Source of the DNA: Amycolatopsis sp.
GTDB lineage: Bacteria; Actinomycetota; Actinomycetes; Mycobacteriales; Pseudonocardiaceae
Direction: 5' to 3'
Length of the DNA: 57,853 bases
Assembly (NCBI RefSeq): GCF_025464955.1
Contig: NZ_JAODNM010000174.1
Coordinates: forward strand, 1 to 57,853
The notes under the pieces were generated by a model. The model was given only the letters and a program-made list of their open reading frames with translations. It had not been told where the DNA came from and ran no database searches. This document shows positions 27,413 to 35,574 of this stretch, piece by piece. Position numbers and translations under genes: made by a program. Position 1 is the stretch's first letter. Each line of letters begins with the position of its first letter.

Positions 27413-28348
27413 ATGGTCGAGCAGAAGACGGATCGCCTCGCGTTTCGCCGGTACCCCGCCGCACCGCGGCAGGACCCGCGATGGGTCCTCGCCATGCCGG
27501 AACTGACTCCCACCCCGCTACGGCAGCGCCCGCCACGAGCCCCGCGGACCAACCGCGGGCTGCTGTTCGGCGCGATCGCGATCGTCGCGGTCATCATCGC
27601 GGCGATCGCGCTGAGTTGGGCGGCTTCGAGAGCGTCGAAAGCTCCGAGCGGGCCCGTGGGCAGCTCGGTCGCCGGCGCCCGGATCGGCGCCGAGGTGCTC
27701 GACCTCAGTTCCGGGACGACGCTCCTCGACACCTCGGGGGACGTGAAGTTCCGGGCGGATTCACTGGTCAAGCTGCTCATCGCGGCCGACCTGGTCGATC
27801 GCGGGTACGCCGGCGGGTCGAAGGCGTCACCCCGGGTGACCCGGATGCTCTCCTACAGCGACGACCAGATCGCCGACCAGCTCTGGCAGTCCGGCGGCCG
27901 GACCGCGATCATCGCGCGGGAAGTGGCGAAGCTCGGGCTGACCGACACCGAGCCGCCCGCCGACCCCGGCCGGTGGGGCGACACCACGACCACGGCGTCC
28001 GACGTGGTCCGGATCTACCAGCACATCCTGTCGCTCGCCGCGCCCGACCGCGACTACCTGCTCAAGGCGCTTCGCAACGCCCCGGAGGTTTCGGCGGACG
28101 GGTTCGACCAGCACTACGGCATCGCGTCCGGGCTCAGCGGCTGGCCGTGGGCGATCAAGCAGGGCTGGGCGTCCGGGCGGGGCAGCGTCGAGGCGCATAC
28201 GACCGGACTGGTCGGCAAGGGCGACCGCTACCTCGTCGTCCTGCTGGCCGGCTACCCCGACGGCACCGACCTGGCCACCGCGGCCAAGGCCACCTCCGAT
28301 AGCGCGGCGACCCTCGCCCCGCTGCTCGCCAAAGACGCCGCGCGCTGA
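27413..28348 (+). CDS. membrane-anchored beta-lactamase-like serine hydrolase
   Basis: A 311-aa protein with one N-terminal transmembrane anchor (about residues 49-70) and an extracytoplasmic class A beta-lactamase/PBP-like domain. Motifs: SLVK (SxxK, S117-K120), YSDD (SDN-like, S149) and KQG (KTG-like, K249). The variant second and third motifs argue for a non-beta-lactamase role such as peptidoglycan sensing or hydrolysis. The ATG at 27413 gives the full frame; an internal ATG at 27494 would remove 27 unremarkable residues and is a reasonable alternative. Divergent from afsQ1, so it may belong to the AfsQ regulon. Confidence 0.75.
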   Translation: MVEQKTDRLAFRRYPAAPRQDPRWVLAMPELTPTPLRQRPPRAPRTNRGLLFGAIAIVAVIIAAIALSWAASRASKAPSGPVGSSVAGARIGAEVLDLSSGTTLLDTSGDVKFRADSLVKLLIAADLVDRGYAGGSKASPRVTRMLSYSDDQIADQLWQSGGRTAIIAREVAKLGLTDTEPPADPGRWGDTTTTASDVVRIYQHILSLAAPDRDYLLKALRNAPEVSADGFDQHYGIASGLSGWPWAIKQGWASGRGSVEAHTTGLVGKGDRYLVVLLAGYPDGTDLATAAKATSDSAATLAPLLAKDAAR

Positions 28349-28398
28349 CCCGTCCGCCTTTCGGGGTGCGGACGGGTCAGCGTGCGGACCATCCCCAA

Positions 28399-28424
28399 AG
28401 GGCACTCTTGCCCAAGAGTGCCCT
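28399..28424 (+). terminator. short hairpin after the serine hydrolase gene
   Basis: An 11-bp perfect stem (28399-28409 with 28414-28424), AGGGCACTCTT/AAGAGTGCCCT, with a 4-nt loop. It resembles the GGGCAC-type stems at 11337 and 50719. Confidence 0.7.
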
Positions 28425-28483
28425 GCCCTGGTCGGGACGAGCGACGGCGAGTGCACGTAAGGGCAGGGCTGGCGCCCGGTCGG

Positions 28484-28562
28484 GAAAGCGCTTTCAGCCG
28501 GTATTGACACGGGTGTCCGGAGATGGTGTGATTCACGTCATAGAATAGAAAGGAAACTTTCT
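28484..28562 (+). promoter_or_regulatory. candidate operator/promoter region of the PQQ sugar dehydrogenase gene
   Basis: This lies in the 308-bp gap before the secreted sugar dehydrogenase. GAAAGCGCTTTC at 28484-28495 is a perfect 12-bp palindrome of the kind bound by LacI-family sugar repressors. TTGACA at 28504-28509 is a consensus -35. A second inverted repeat, AGAAAG-gaaa-CTTTCT, lies at 28547-28562 in an AT-rich patch that is unusual for this genome. No -10 at the standard distance from the TTGACA is clear, so the exact start site is uncertain. Together these suggest sugar-responsive control. Confidence 0.55.
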
Positions 28563-28656
28563 TAACTATAGAGACCAGAGATCAGACCGGCGGGCCCCGA
28601 GCTCGTTTCCGTCGCCTCAGTACCTCCGTCATCCCCGACAACGCAGGAGGCCTCAC

Positions 28657-30726
28657 GTGGCACCGCGAACATCCTGGCGCACGCTTCTGGCCTGCGCCTC
28701 CGTAGCGATCATCACCATGGCCGCCGCTCCGGCCGTCAGCTCCGCAGCACCCACGCCCGTCGACTACGAGTCCGAAGCGGCCACGATCTCGCACGGGACC
28801 GTCGCTTCCGACCACGCCGGCTACTCGGGCACCGGGTTCGTCGACTACGAAAACGCCGTCGGCGGGTACGTCGAGTACGACGTCAACGCGGCGCAGGCCG
28901 GAACCCACTCACTCACCTTCCGCTACGCCAACGCCACGACCGTCGACCGCCCCCTCTCGATCACCGTCGACGGCGGCCAAGTGACGAACCTATCGTTCCC
29001 CGGCACCGGCGACTGGACGACGTGGAAGACCTCGACCGTCTCGGTCACCCTGACCGCCGGCATCAACCACATCCGCGCGACCGCCACCACCGTCAACGGC
29101 GGCCCGAACGCCGACAAGCTGACCGACACCTTCGTCGCCCCCGTCGACACCCAGCCCCCGACCCCGCCGACGAACCTGGCGCTCAGCAACCTCCTGCCGA
29201 CCGCGGCCACGTTCAGCTGGCAGGCGGCGACCGACAACGTCGGCATCGTCCGGTACGAGATCAACAAGGGCGGCAACGTCCTCAAGACCGTCGACGGCAA
29301 AACGCTGTCGGCCACCGTCGACAACCTGACGCCCAACACCGCCTACGACGTCTCGGTGGGCGCCTACGACGCGGCGGGCAACCCGTCGCAGCAGAGCAAC
29401 GTCGTCACGTTCACGACGCCGAAGAGCAACGACACCACTCCCCCGAGTGTGCCGGCCAACCTGACGGTCACCGGGACTTCGAGCTCCAGCGTCTCGTTGT
29501 CCTGGAGCGCTTCCACGGACAACAGCGGCACCATCGCCGGCTACGACGTCTACCAGGGCTCGACGAAGGTCGCGACCACGACGTCGCTCTCCTCGACGGT
29601 CAGCGACCTGACGCCCAACACGTCCTACACCTTCACCGTGAAAGCCCGCGACCCCGATGGGAACTCCTCCGCCGCGAGCAACCCGGTGACCGCGAAGACC
29701 ACCGGCGGCGCCACGAGCGGTGGCGGGATCCCCTCCTTCGACAAGCAGATCGCGACGGTCGACCTCGGCTGGTCCGTGGCGTTCCTGCCCGACGGCTCGG
29801 CGCTGGTCACCGAGCGGGACCGCTTCGAGATCGACCACATCACCACGAGCGGCACGAAAACCGTGCTGGGCAAGGTGCCCGGGGTCGTCACAACGAGCGG
29901 CGAAGGCGGCTTGCTCGGCCTCGCGCTCTCGCCGACGTACAGCACCGACCACTACATCTACGTCTACCACACGGCTTCCGACGACAACCGGATCGTCCGG
30001 ATGACCTACGACAACGGAACCCTGTCGACGACGTCGACGCCGATCCTCACCGGCCTGGCGAAGAACCGCTACCACAACGGCGGCCGCATCAAGTTCGGTC
30101 CTGACGGCAAGCTCTACGCCACTGTCGGCGACGCGAAGAACAGTGACAACGCGCAGAACAAGCAGTCGCTCAACGGCAAGGTGTTGCGGCTCAACGCGGA
30201 CGGCAGCGCGCCGAGCGACAACCCGTTCTACGCCAGCGGCGGCAACGCCCGCTACGTCTACAGCTACGGCCACCGCAACCCGCAGGGTCTCGCTTGGGAC
30301 TCCAGGGGACAGCTCTGGGAGTCGGAGTTCGGCGAGAGCAGCCAGGACGAGTTGAACCTGATCCAGAAGGGCGGCAACTACGGCTGGCCCAGCTGCGAAG
30401 GCACGCAGGGCAGCTGTGACGGTTTCATCGCGCCGAAGACGACCTGGCCGACTTCGCAGGCCGGACCGAGCGGGATCGCGATCGTCAACGACTGGATCTA
30501 CATCGCGGCGGTCACCGGCCGGCAGCTCTGGGTCACCCAGATCAACGCGGCGGGCAACGGCGTCAGCCAGCCCCAAGCGGTCTTCTCCGGCAAGTGGGGC
30601 CGGCTCCGGGACGTCGTCCCGTCACCCGACGGTGGCCTCTGGCTCACCTCGACGAACAACGACATGAACGGCGGCACGCCGGACACGCTCGACAACGTGA
30701 TCGTGCGGCTGAAGTTCCCCTCCTAG
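28657..30726 (+). CDS. secreted CBM-FN3-FN3-PQQ sugar dehydrogenase
   Basis: A 689-aa exported multidomain protein. Signal peptide 1-30 (cleavage after SSAAP); CBM6/35-like carbohydrate-binding module about 34-165 (DYESEAATISHG, GGYVEYDVN); two fibronectin type III domains about 170-253 and 260-345; then a six-bladed glucose/sorbosone dehydrogenase domain to the end (GEGGLLGLALSP, NRYHNGGRIKFG, YSYGHRNPQGLAWD, ELNLIQKGGNYGWP). It should oxidise aldose sugars or polysaccharide ends with PQQ while bound to a carbohydrate. GTG start 6 nt after a GGAGG ribosome site. No PQQ biosynthesis genes are in the window. Upstream lies a LacI-type palindrome. Confidence 0.88.
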   Translation: MAPRTSWRTLLACASVAIITMAAAPAVSSAAPTPVDYESEAATISHGTVASDHAGYSGTGFVDYENAVGGYVEYDVNAAQAGTHSLTFRYANATTVDRPLSITVDGGQVTNLSFPGTGDWTTWKTSTVSVTLTAGINHIRATATTVNGGPNADKLTDTFVAPVDTQPPTPPTNLALSNLLPTAATFSWQAATDNVGIVRYEINKGGNVLKTVDGKTLSATVDNLTPNTAYDVSVGAYDAAGNPSQQSNVVTFTTPKSNDTTPPSVPANLTVTGTSSSSVSLSWSASTDNSGTIAGYDVYQGSTKVATTTSLSSTVSDLTPNTSYTFTVKARDPDGNSSAASNPVTAKTTGGATSGGGIPSFDKQIATVDLGWSVAFLPDGSALVTERDRFEIDHITTSGTKTVLGKVPGVVTTSGEGGLLGLALSPTYSTDHYIYVYHTASDDNRIVRMTYDNGTLSTTSTPILTGLAKNRYHNGGRIKFGPDGKLYATVGDAKNSDNAQNKQSLNGKVLRLNADGSAPSDNPFYASGGNARYVYSYGHRNPQGLAWDSRGQLWESEFGESSQDELNLIQKGGNYGWPSCEGTQGSCDGFIAPKTTWPTSQAGPSGIAIVNDWIYIAAVTGRQLWVTQINAAGNGVSQPQAVFSGKWGRLRDVVPSPDGGLWLTSTNNDMNGGTPDTLDNVIVRLKFPS

Positions 30727-30730
30727 AACC

Positions 30731-30769
30731 ACGGCTGGGGTGAGCGGGAGAACCGGTCACCCCAGCCGT
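30731..30769 (+). terminator. 13-bp hairpin after the sugar dehydrogenase gene
   Basis: Perfect 13-bp arms 30731-30743 and 30757-30769 (ACGGCTGGGGTGA) with a 13-nt loop, 5 nt after the stop codon. Confidence 0.7.
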
Positions 30770-30780
30770 AGCCACCTGGA

Positions 30781-30824
30781 AAACGGCTGTGGGGACCCGC
30801 GTTCGCGGGTCCCCACAGCCGTTT
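30781..30824. terminator. 21-bp near-loopless palindrome between convergent genes
   Basis: Arms 30781-30801 and 30804-30824 are perfectly complementary around a central TT. The right arm ends in GTTT and is followed by CTTG. The next gene (gpgS) ends 10 bp away on the opposite strand, so this probably terminates both transcripts. Confidence 0.8.
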
Positions 30825-30833
30825 CTTGAAGAA

Positions 30834-31844
30834 CTACGCCGTCTCGCGAAGGGTGGCTTCGCGGACCGACGCCAGCGGTGGACGCTGCGCGCAGGTCAGG
30901 TCGGTCAGCACCATCTCCCGCTCGACGCCGTTCTCGGAGTTGCCGCGCTGGAACTGCGCCAGCAGAGTCGCCGGGGGTTGCGCCGAAACGAGCCGTCCGT
31001 ACTGTTCGAGCCGGTCGAACATGGTGAGCATGATCTGCCCGGCCATCCGCCCCAGCGCCTGCGTGCTCTGGTGCCGGTGAACTCGGCGACCGAGGTCGAC
31101 CTGGGCGAGCGCGTCGAGCCCGTGGGCCTCGAGCAGGTCGATCAGGTGCCCGACCTCGACGCCGTAGTTCGCCACGAACGGGATGCTTTCCAGCACGTCC
31201 CGGCGTCCGGCGTACTCGCCGGCCAGTGGCTGGACGAAGCCGGCCAGCTCGGGCCAGTACATGTTCAGCATCGGCCGGGCGACCAGCTCGGTGACACGCC
31301 CGCCGCCGTCGGCGTCCGTACCGGTCTTGCCGACCAGCGGCCGGTGGTAGAAACCCTTGACGTACGCGACGCTCGGGTCGGTGAGCAGCGGCCCGAGCAG
31401 GCCGGTCACGTAGTCGCTGGTGAAGTCGTACAGGTCGCCGTCGACGAAGACGACGAAGTCACCAGTGGTCGCGGCGACGCCCTTCCACAGCGCCTCGCCC
31501 TTGCCCGCGAGACCGCCGAGCTCGGGCATCACCGAGTCCTGCGCCACCACCCTCGCGCCCGCTTCCGCGGCGACCTTCGCGGTGGCGTCGGTGGACCGGG
31601 AATCGACGACGAGGATTTCGTCGACGAGCGGATGCGTTTCGACCAGGTCGCGGCGAATCGTGCGAATGATGTCGCCGACCGTCGTCTCCTCGTCGCGAGC
31701 GGGGATCACCACGCTGACACGGGCCCCGCGTTTGGCCGCCACGAGGTCGGCCACCGCCCAGTCGCCGGACTGGCTGCTTCGCCTGGCGAGCCAGGTATCG
31801 ACCTCGGAAGAAACCTTCAGTGGGGTAGTCCTGTTCGTGCGCAT
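30834..31844 (-). CDS. gpgS: glucosyl-3-phosphoglycerate synthase
   Basis: GT81 retaining glycosyltransferase that makes glucosyl-3-phosphoglycerate, the first step to methylglucose lipopolysaccharide in actinobacteria. GT-A fold motifs: SVVIPARDEETTVG near residue 45, LVVDSRSTDAT near 78, and the metal-binding VDGDLYDF (DGD near 135). Later GGRVTELVARPMLN and EVGHLIDLLEAHG fit the family. I prefer the ATG at 31844, with AAGG 8 nt upstream; a GTG at 31853 would add three residues. Monocistronic. Confidence 0.9.
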   Translation of the reverse strand: MRTNRTTPLKVSSEVDTWLARRSSQSGDWAVADLVAAKRGARVSVVIPARDEETTVGDIIRTIRRDLVETHPLVDEILVVDSRSTDATAKVAAEAGARVVAQDSVMPELGGLAGKGEALWKGVAATTGDFVVFVDGDLYDFTSDYVTGLLGPLLTDPSVAYVKGFYHRPLVGKTGTDADGGGRVTELVARPMLNMYWPELAGFVQPLAGEYAGRRDVLESIPFVANYGVEVGHLIDLLEAHGLDALAQVDLGRRVHRHQSTQALGRMAGQIMLTMFDRLEQYGRLVSAQPPATLLAQFQRGNSENGVEREMVLTDLTCAQRPPLASVREATLRETA

Positions 31845-31977
31845 CGAATTCACCTTCCCTCGTCGGGTCGTCCGCCAAGTCCGAGATTCGTCGTGCCCTG
31901 TTTCGATTCAGCGCGTGTGCGTGAAACCGCTGCGTTACGAAAACGGCGCCAGAACGCGGTCTTGTTAACCGCGCGTG

Positions 31978-32895
31978 TCACGCGCCCAACACCGCTGCTA
32001 TCGGGTTACCGATTTCACGTTTGGCCAGGTAAAACGTCGCTTCGTGCGGTTTCGCACCGTTGTCCACGGTGTAACCGCTCTCCAACACTCCGTCGGCACC
32101 GGGGAAAAGAGCGGTGAGATCGGGCCGGGCGGCCACCAGGTCGTCACGGTCGGCGACGTTCACCCAGCGTCGGACGCGGGGCGGGACCTCTGGTGGCTGC
32201 GGGCGGACCCGGTCGTAGACGACGTTGCGCAGGCCCAGCGGCGAGCCGACGGTGATCAGCAACGGCAGCGGCCTGTTCAGCCGATGTGCCGCCTCGAAAG
32301 CCACCACCGAGCCGAGCGAGTGGCCGATGATGATCTCGGTCTCCGGACCGACGAGCGTGGCGACGCGGTCCTGCACGCGTTCACGGATGACGTCGTCGGT
32401 CAGGTACAGCGTCACCTGCCGGAGCGCCTTGACCACGAGCCGCTCGGCGAAAGCCGCCCCGAACCGCGCGAACGGGCGCACTCGCACCAGCGCGTTGAGC
32501 ACCGGCCGCAGCGCCGCGCGGACTCCCTGGGTCTCCCCTGCCTGTCCACGCAGGTTCTCCAGCTCGCGTTGAGCCTGAGCCTGGTCAGACTCCCTGGTCG
32601 CGGACTCGGCCACCCTGGCCAGCCATTCCTCGGCGAGCGCCTCGGCTACGACCCACTCCGCGTCGTCGAGCTCGTCGGCAGATCCTTGCTGGTCAGGACG
32701 GGTGAAGACGTCTCCGTAGAAGGCCATGCGCGTCTCCGCCGACCCGGGCAGCGCACCGCGCCACAGCTGGTCCGCGAGCTCGGAAAACCCGGCCGTGCGG
32801 ACGCCGCCGGCCAAGCTGGGCAGCCACTCCGCCTCCAGGGTGTCGGCGGACTTCTGCTCCTGCGCAATGCCGTGCACCAGGACGATACGAGCCAC
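31978..32895 (-). CDS. alpha/beta-hydrolase, PGAP1/lipase-like, divergent from caspase gene
   Basis: A 305-aa alpha/beta-hydrolase. Oxyanion-type LVHGIAQ near residue 6 and nucleophile elbow GHSLG with Ser near 193; ADRDDLVA near 245 could hold the acid, and the catalytic His may be in KPHEATFY near 284. No signal peptide, so it is probably cytoplasmic and could act on lipid or ester substrates. GTG start at 32895 with no ribosome site; a TACTGT -10-like element ends 6 nt upstream, which suggests a leaderless transcript. Its start is 21 bp from that of the divergent caspase gene, implying joint control. Confidence 0.78.
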   Translation of the reverse strand: MARIVLVHGIAQEQKSADTLEAEWLPSLAGGVRTAGFSELADQLWRGALPGSAETRMAFYGDVFTRPDQQGSADELDDAEWVVAEALAEEWLARVAESATRESDQAQAQRELENLRGQAGETQGVRAALRPVLNALVRVRPFARFGAAFAERLVVKALRQVTLYLTDDVIRERVQDRVATLVGPETEIIIGHSLGSVVAFEAAHRLNRPLPLLITVGSPLGLRNVVYDRVRPQPPEVPPRVRRWVNVADRDDLVAARPDLTALFPGADGVLESGYTVDNGAKPHEATFYLAKREIGNPIAAVLGA

Positions 32896-32916
32896 AGCGC
32901 ACAGTATCGTGATCGA
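32896..32916. promoter_or_regulatory. 21-bp divergent promoter core with overlapping -10 elements
   Basis: The whole space between two divergent GTG start codons. On the plus strand TATCGT (32905-32910) ends at -7 from the caspase GTG. On the minus strand TACTGT (32906-32901) ends at -6 from the hydrolase GTG. Both fit the actinobacterial TANNNT -10 for leaderless mRNAs, and they overlap by two bases, so polymerase could serve only one direction at a time. The -35 regions would lie inside the opposite coding sequences. Confidence 0.6.
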
Positions 32917-35571
32917 GTGGGAGAGCGCCGGGTTTTGGTCATCGCGTCACAGTGTGAATCGCTGAACCTGCTTTCGTTCTTACCCGAAGCCGCGAAAGAC
33001 GTCGCCGACGCGCTGCTCGACGAAGGCGTCGGCGGCTGTGTCCCGGCGTTGGCCGACGGACGGCACCTGCTCGTCGACCCGACGATGGTCCAGCTGGACG
33101 ACGCCGTCACCGAGGCCTTCGAACGCGCGTCCGAGGACGAGGCGACGCTGTTCATCGCGCTGGTCGGGCACGGCGACTACGCCGAAGAAGACTTCTACTT
33201 CCTCACCAAGGACAGCACCGACCCGGTGAACAGCCGGAATTCGTTCCTGCTCGCCCAGCGGATCAAGGAGCTGCTCGGCCGGTATTCGCTGCTCGACGGC
33301 CTGGTGATCCTGCTCGACACCTGCCACGCCGGCATGGCCGCCCAGCAAGCGGCGACCCGGTGGATCAAGATCGTCGGCGAGGCAGGCAAGCGCTTCGAGG
33401 TGCTCACGGCGTCGGACGACCGGACAGCGGCCGATGGCTGCTTCAGCCGCTCGCTGGCCAAGACCCTGCGTGCAGGTAGTCCGGAGCTCGGCGAGCGTGT
33501 CCGCTGCCCGGACCTCAAACGCGTGGTCAGCGGTCTGTGTCCGAACCAGACCGCGGTGCACCTCGCCTTCGACGGTGTCCGCACGGTCGAAAAGGGCGAC
33601 CAGGGCCTCTGGCTCGCGATGAACGCGTCCGACGCCTGGCAGCCGTTGCGCGGGAACCCGGCGGCCACCGAGATCGAGCGGCTGACCGCAGGTTACGTCG
33701 CACCGCCGGAACTCGAGCGCATCATCGGACTGCTGCTTTCCGGTGCCCGGTGCGTCGAAGTCACCGGTTATGGCAGTGACGCGCTGATCGCCGCGCTCGC
33801 CCGGCCGGCGGTCGCAGCCGAGGACATACCGCCGAAGTTCCTGCACGCGGTCCTGTTCGTGAAGGCGGGGCAGACCCTGGAGCAGGTCGCGACGGAGCTC
33901 GCCCGGCAGCTGCGCCGGAGCGTGAAGGAATTCGGCCCGGCAGAGCTCCTCTACCTCGAAACCGCCGACGTCCAAAGTCAAGATGCCTTCGAACGCGCGG
34001 TGCTCGGCCCGCTGCGGACCATGACCGCCGCCCGTACCGCCCCGATCCGCCTGGCTTTCCTGCTGGCGGGCGTCATTCCCGAGGACCGCGACCGATTGTT
34101 CGGATCGCTGCGCACCCTCACGGGGGACCGGGCACTGCGCGGGGTGCGGACGGTGTTCGTCGACCAGATCGGCGGCACCTCGGGACTCAAGGCGGCCGAG
34201 ACGGTGTACCTGTCCGCTCTCCCGGCAGCACCGGAACCTGCAGTGTGGCCTGACTATCCTCCGGAGTCGCTCAGCGATTGGCTGGACTACGAAGAATTCC
34301 GGACCGTTTCACCTGGCCAGTACACGGGCTCACCGCCGCCATCTCCCCAGCAGGGTGCACCGCCCAGTCCCGGTGACTACGACCTGGACGACGAGGAGGT
34401 CCCGGTTCCGGCTGCGCCGCTAGGGGCGGTGAACGAACTGTTGAACTTCGCGTACGGCTCGGGCCCTCTTCCGCTGAACATCCTCGTCGCGGCGAGTCGT
34501 CGGCTCGACGGGCCGGACAGGCCGTCGAAAGTCCGCGATGTCCTGGCGCAACTCGGGGACGACGTCATGCGCATACAGCCGGGGACAGACGCCGAACTCG
34601 TCCAACTGACCACTGCCTGGTACGGCTACCTGGACGCCCCCGGGCTGCCCGGCATTCTCGCTGACACGATCGAGGAAGTGGCTCCGGTGAGCGAAAAAGA
34701 CCGGGACACCCCGGAACACCACTACGCCCGGACGAACCACGCCGAATACCTCTGGCTGGCCGGCCGTCACGAAGACGCGCTGCGCAGTCTCGACGACCGA
34801 CATTCGGACGTGCCAGTGGAAAACCGCGAGCGCTGGAAACAGTGGTCAAGCAGAGTTGCCCTCGAGCTGGGTGACGGGGAGCCGCTGACCATCCTCTGTC
34901 GGGCCAGGGAGGCGACGTGGACCGGCAAGTCCGGGGACGCCGCGGGAGCGCTCGCGCAGTTCGAGGCACTGTTGCCGATCGCAGAAACCGTGTTGGCCGC
35001 GGAAGATCCGGAACTGCTCAGCATCCGCAACAACGTCGCGTATCAACTCATGGACCTCAAACGGTTCGAAGAGGCCAGGGTGGCTTTCGGGGCTTTGATC
35101 CCCGAAACCAGGCGTGCGCTGGGCGCCGACGATCGGGAGACGATCCACGCACGGCATCTGTTCGCGGTCGCCACCGGCAAGTGCGGCGACGGCGACGAAT
35201 CGCTTCGCCTGTCCTGGGAACTGCTCCCGGATGCCGAACGGGCGCTCGGCGAAGACGACGAAATCGTCGGACACATCCAGCACAACATCGTTTTCTGGAG
35301 TGCTCACGGAGTTGCGCACCCCCCCCCCGAACTTTTGGAGATCTACCGGCGAATCCTCGTTCGAACGCGGGGGCGACTGAATGACCGCCACCCTGACCTG
35401 CTCGAACTCCGGTTCCTGGGCACGATCCTGGTCGCCAAGGACGGGCAAGTCGGCGAAGCACTGGCCGAGTGGACTGTCCAACTCGAACAGTCCATCGACG
35501 TACTCGGCGAACGGCATGATCACGTCGCCAAGATTCGCGAGCAGCTCGAGTTCTGGGGTTCCGCGGGGTGA
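32917..35571 (+). CDS. caspase-like peptidase with degenerate STAND-type NTPase and TPR-like repeats
   Basis: An 884-aa multidomain protein. Residues 1-230: peptidase C14 caspase-like domain with the His motif LVGHGDY (His85) and Cys motif LLDTCHAG (Cys136). Residues 255-430: a region in the place of a STAND/AAA NTPase, where the P-loop reads VEVTGYGSDALIAALARP and lacks the GKS/T. Residues 435-500: acidic/proline-rich linker. Residues 510-884: helical, tetratricopeptide-like repeats (RNNVAYQLMDLKRFEEARVAF). GTG at 32917 chosen because a -10 element sits 7 nt upstream; the open frame upstream is antisense to the hydrolase. A 10-C run (35319-35328) lies in the repeats. Probably a regulated protease in a conflict or cell-death system. 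Confidence 0.82.
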   Translation: MGERRVLVIASQCESLNLLSFLPEAAKDVADALLDEGVGGCVPALADGRHLLVDPTMVQLDDAVTEAFERASEDEATLFIALVGHGDYAEEDFYFLTKDSTDPVNSRNSFLLAQRIKELLGRYSLLDGLVILLDTCHAGMAAQQAATRWIKIVGEAGKRFEVLTASDDRTAADGCFSRSLAKTLRAGSPELGERVRCPDLKRVVSGLCPNQTAVHLAFDGVRTVEKGDQGLWLAMNASDAWQPLRGNPAATEIERLTAGYVAPPELERIIGLLLSGARCVEVTGYGSDALIAALARPAVAAEDIPPKFLHAVLFVKAGQTLEQVATELARQLRRSVKEFGPAELLYLETADVQSQDAFERAVLGPLRTMTAARTAPIRLAFLLAGVIPEDRDRLFGSLRTLTGDRALRGVRTVFVDQIGGTSGLKAAETVYLSALPAAPEPAVWPDYPPESLSDWLDYEEFRTVSPGQYTGSPPPSPQQGAPPSPGDYDLDDEEVPVPAAPLGAVNELLNFAYGSGPLPLNILVAASRRLDGPDRPSKVRDVLAQLGDDVMRIQPGTDAELVQLTTAWYGYLDAPGLPGILADTIEEVAPVSEKDRDTPEHHYARTNHAEYLWLAGRHEDALRSLDDRHSDVPVENRERWKQWSSRVALELGDGEPLTILCRAREATWTGKSGDAAGALAQFEALLPIAETVLAAEDPELLSIRNNVAYQLMDLKRFEEARVAFGALIPETRRALGADDRETIHARHLFAVATGKCGDGDESLRLSWELLPDAERALGEDDEIVGHIQHNIVFWSAHGVAHPPPELLEIYRRILVRTRGRLNDRHPDLLELRFLGTILVAKDGQVGEALAEWTVQLEQSIDVLGERHDHVAKIREQLEFWGSAG
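35319..35328 (+). repeat. 10-C homopolymer inside the caspase gene
   Basis: Ten consecutive C residues encode His-Pro-Pro-Pro in the TPR-like region. Slippage by one base would shift into a frame that ends by about 35384. It may be a contingency (phase-variable) tract or simply a site prone to sequencing error. Confidence 0.85.
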
Positions 35572-35574
35572 GCG

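Noticed and set aside
31975..32916. Long in-frame extension of the caspase ORF upstream
   Set aside because: The extension is antisense to the hydrolase gene and reads as high-GC shadow sequence. The GTG at 32917 has its own promoter element.
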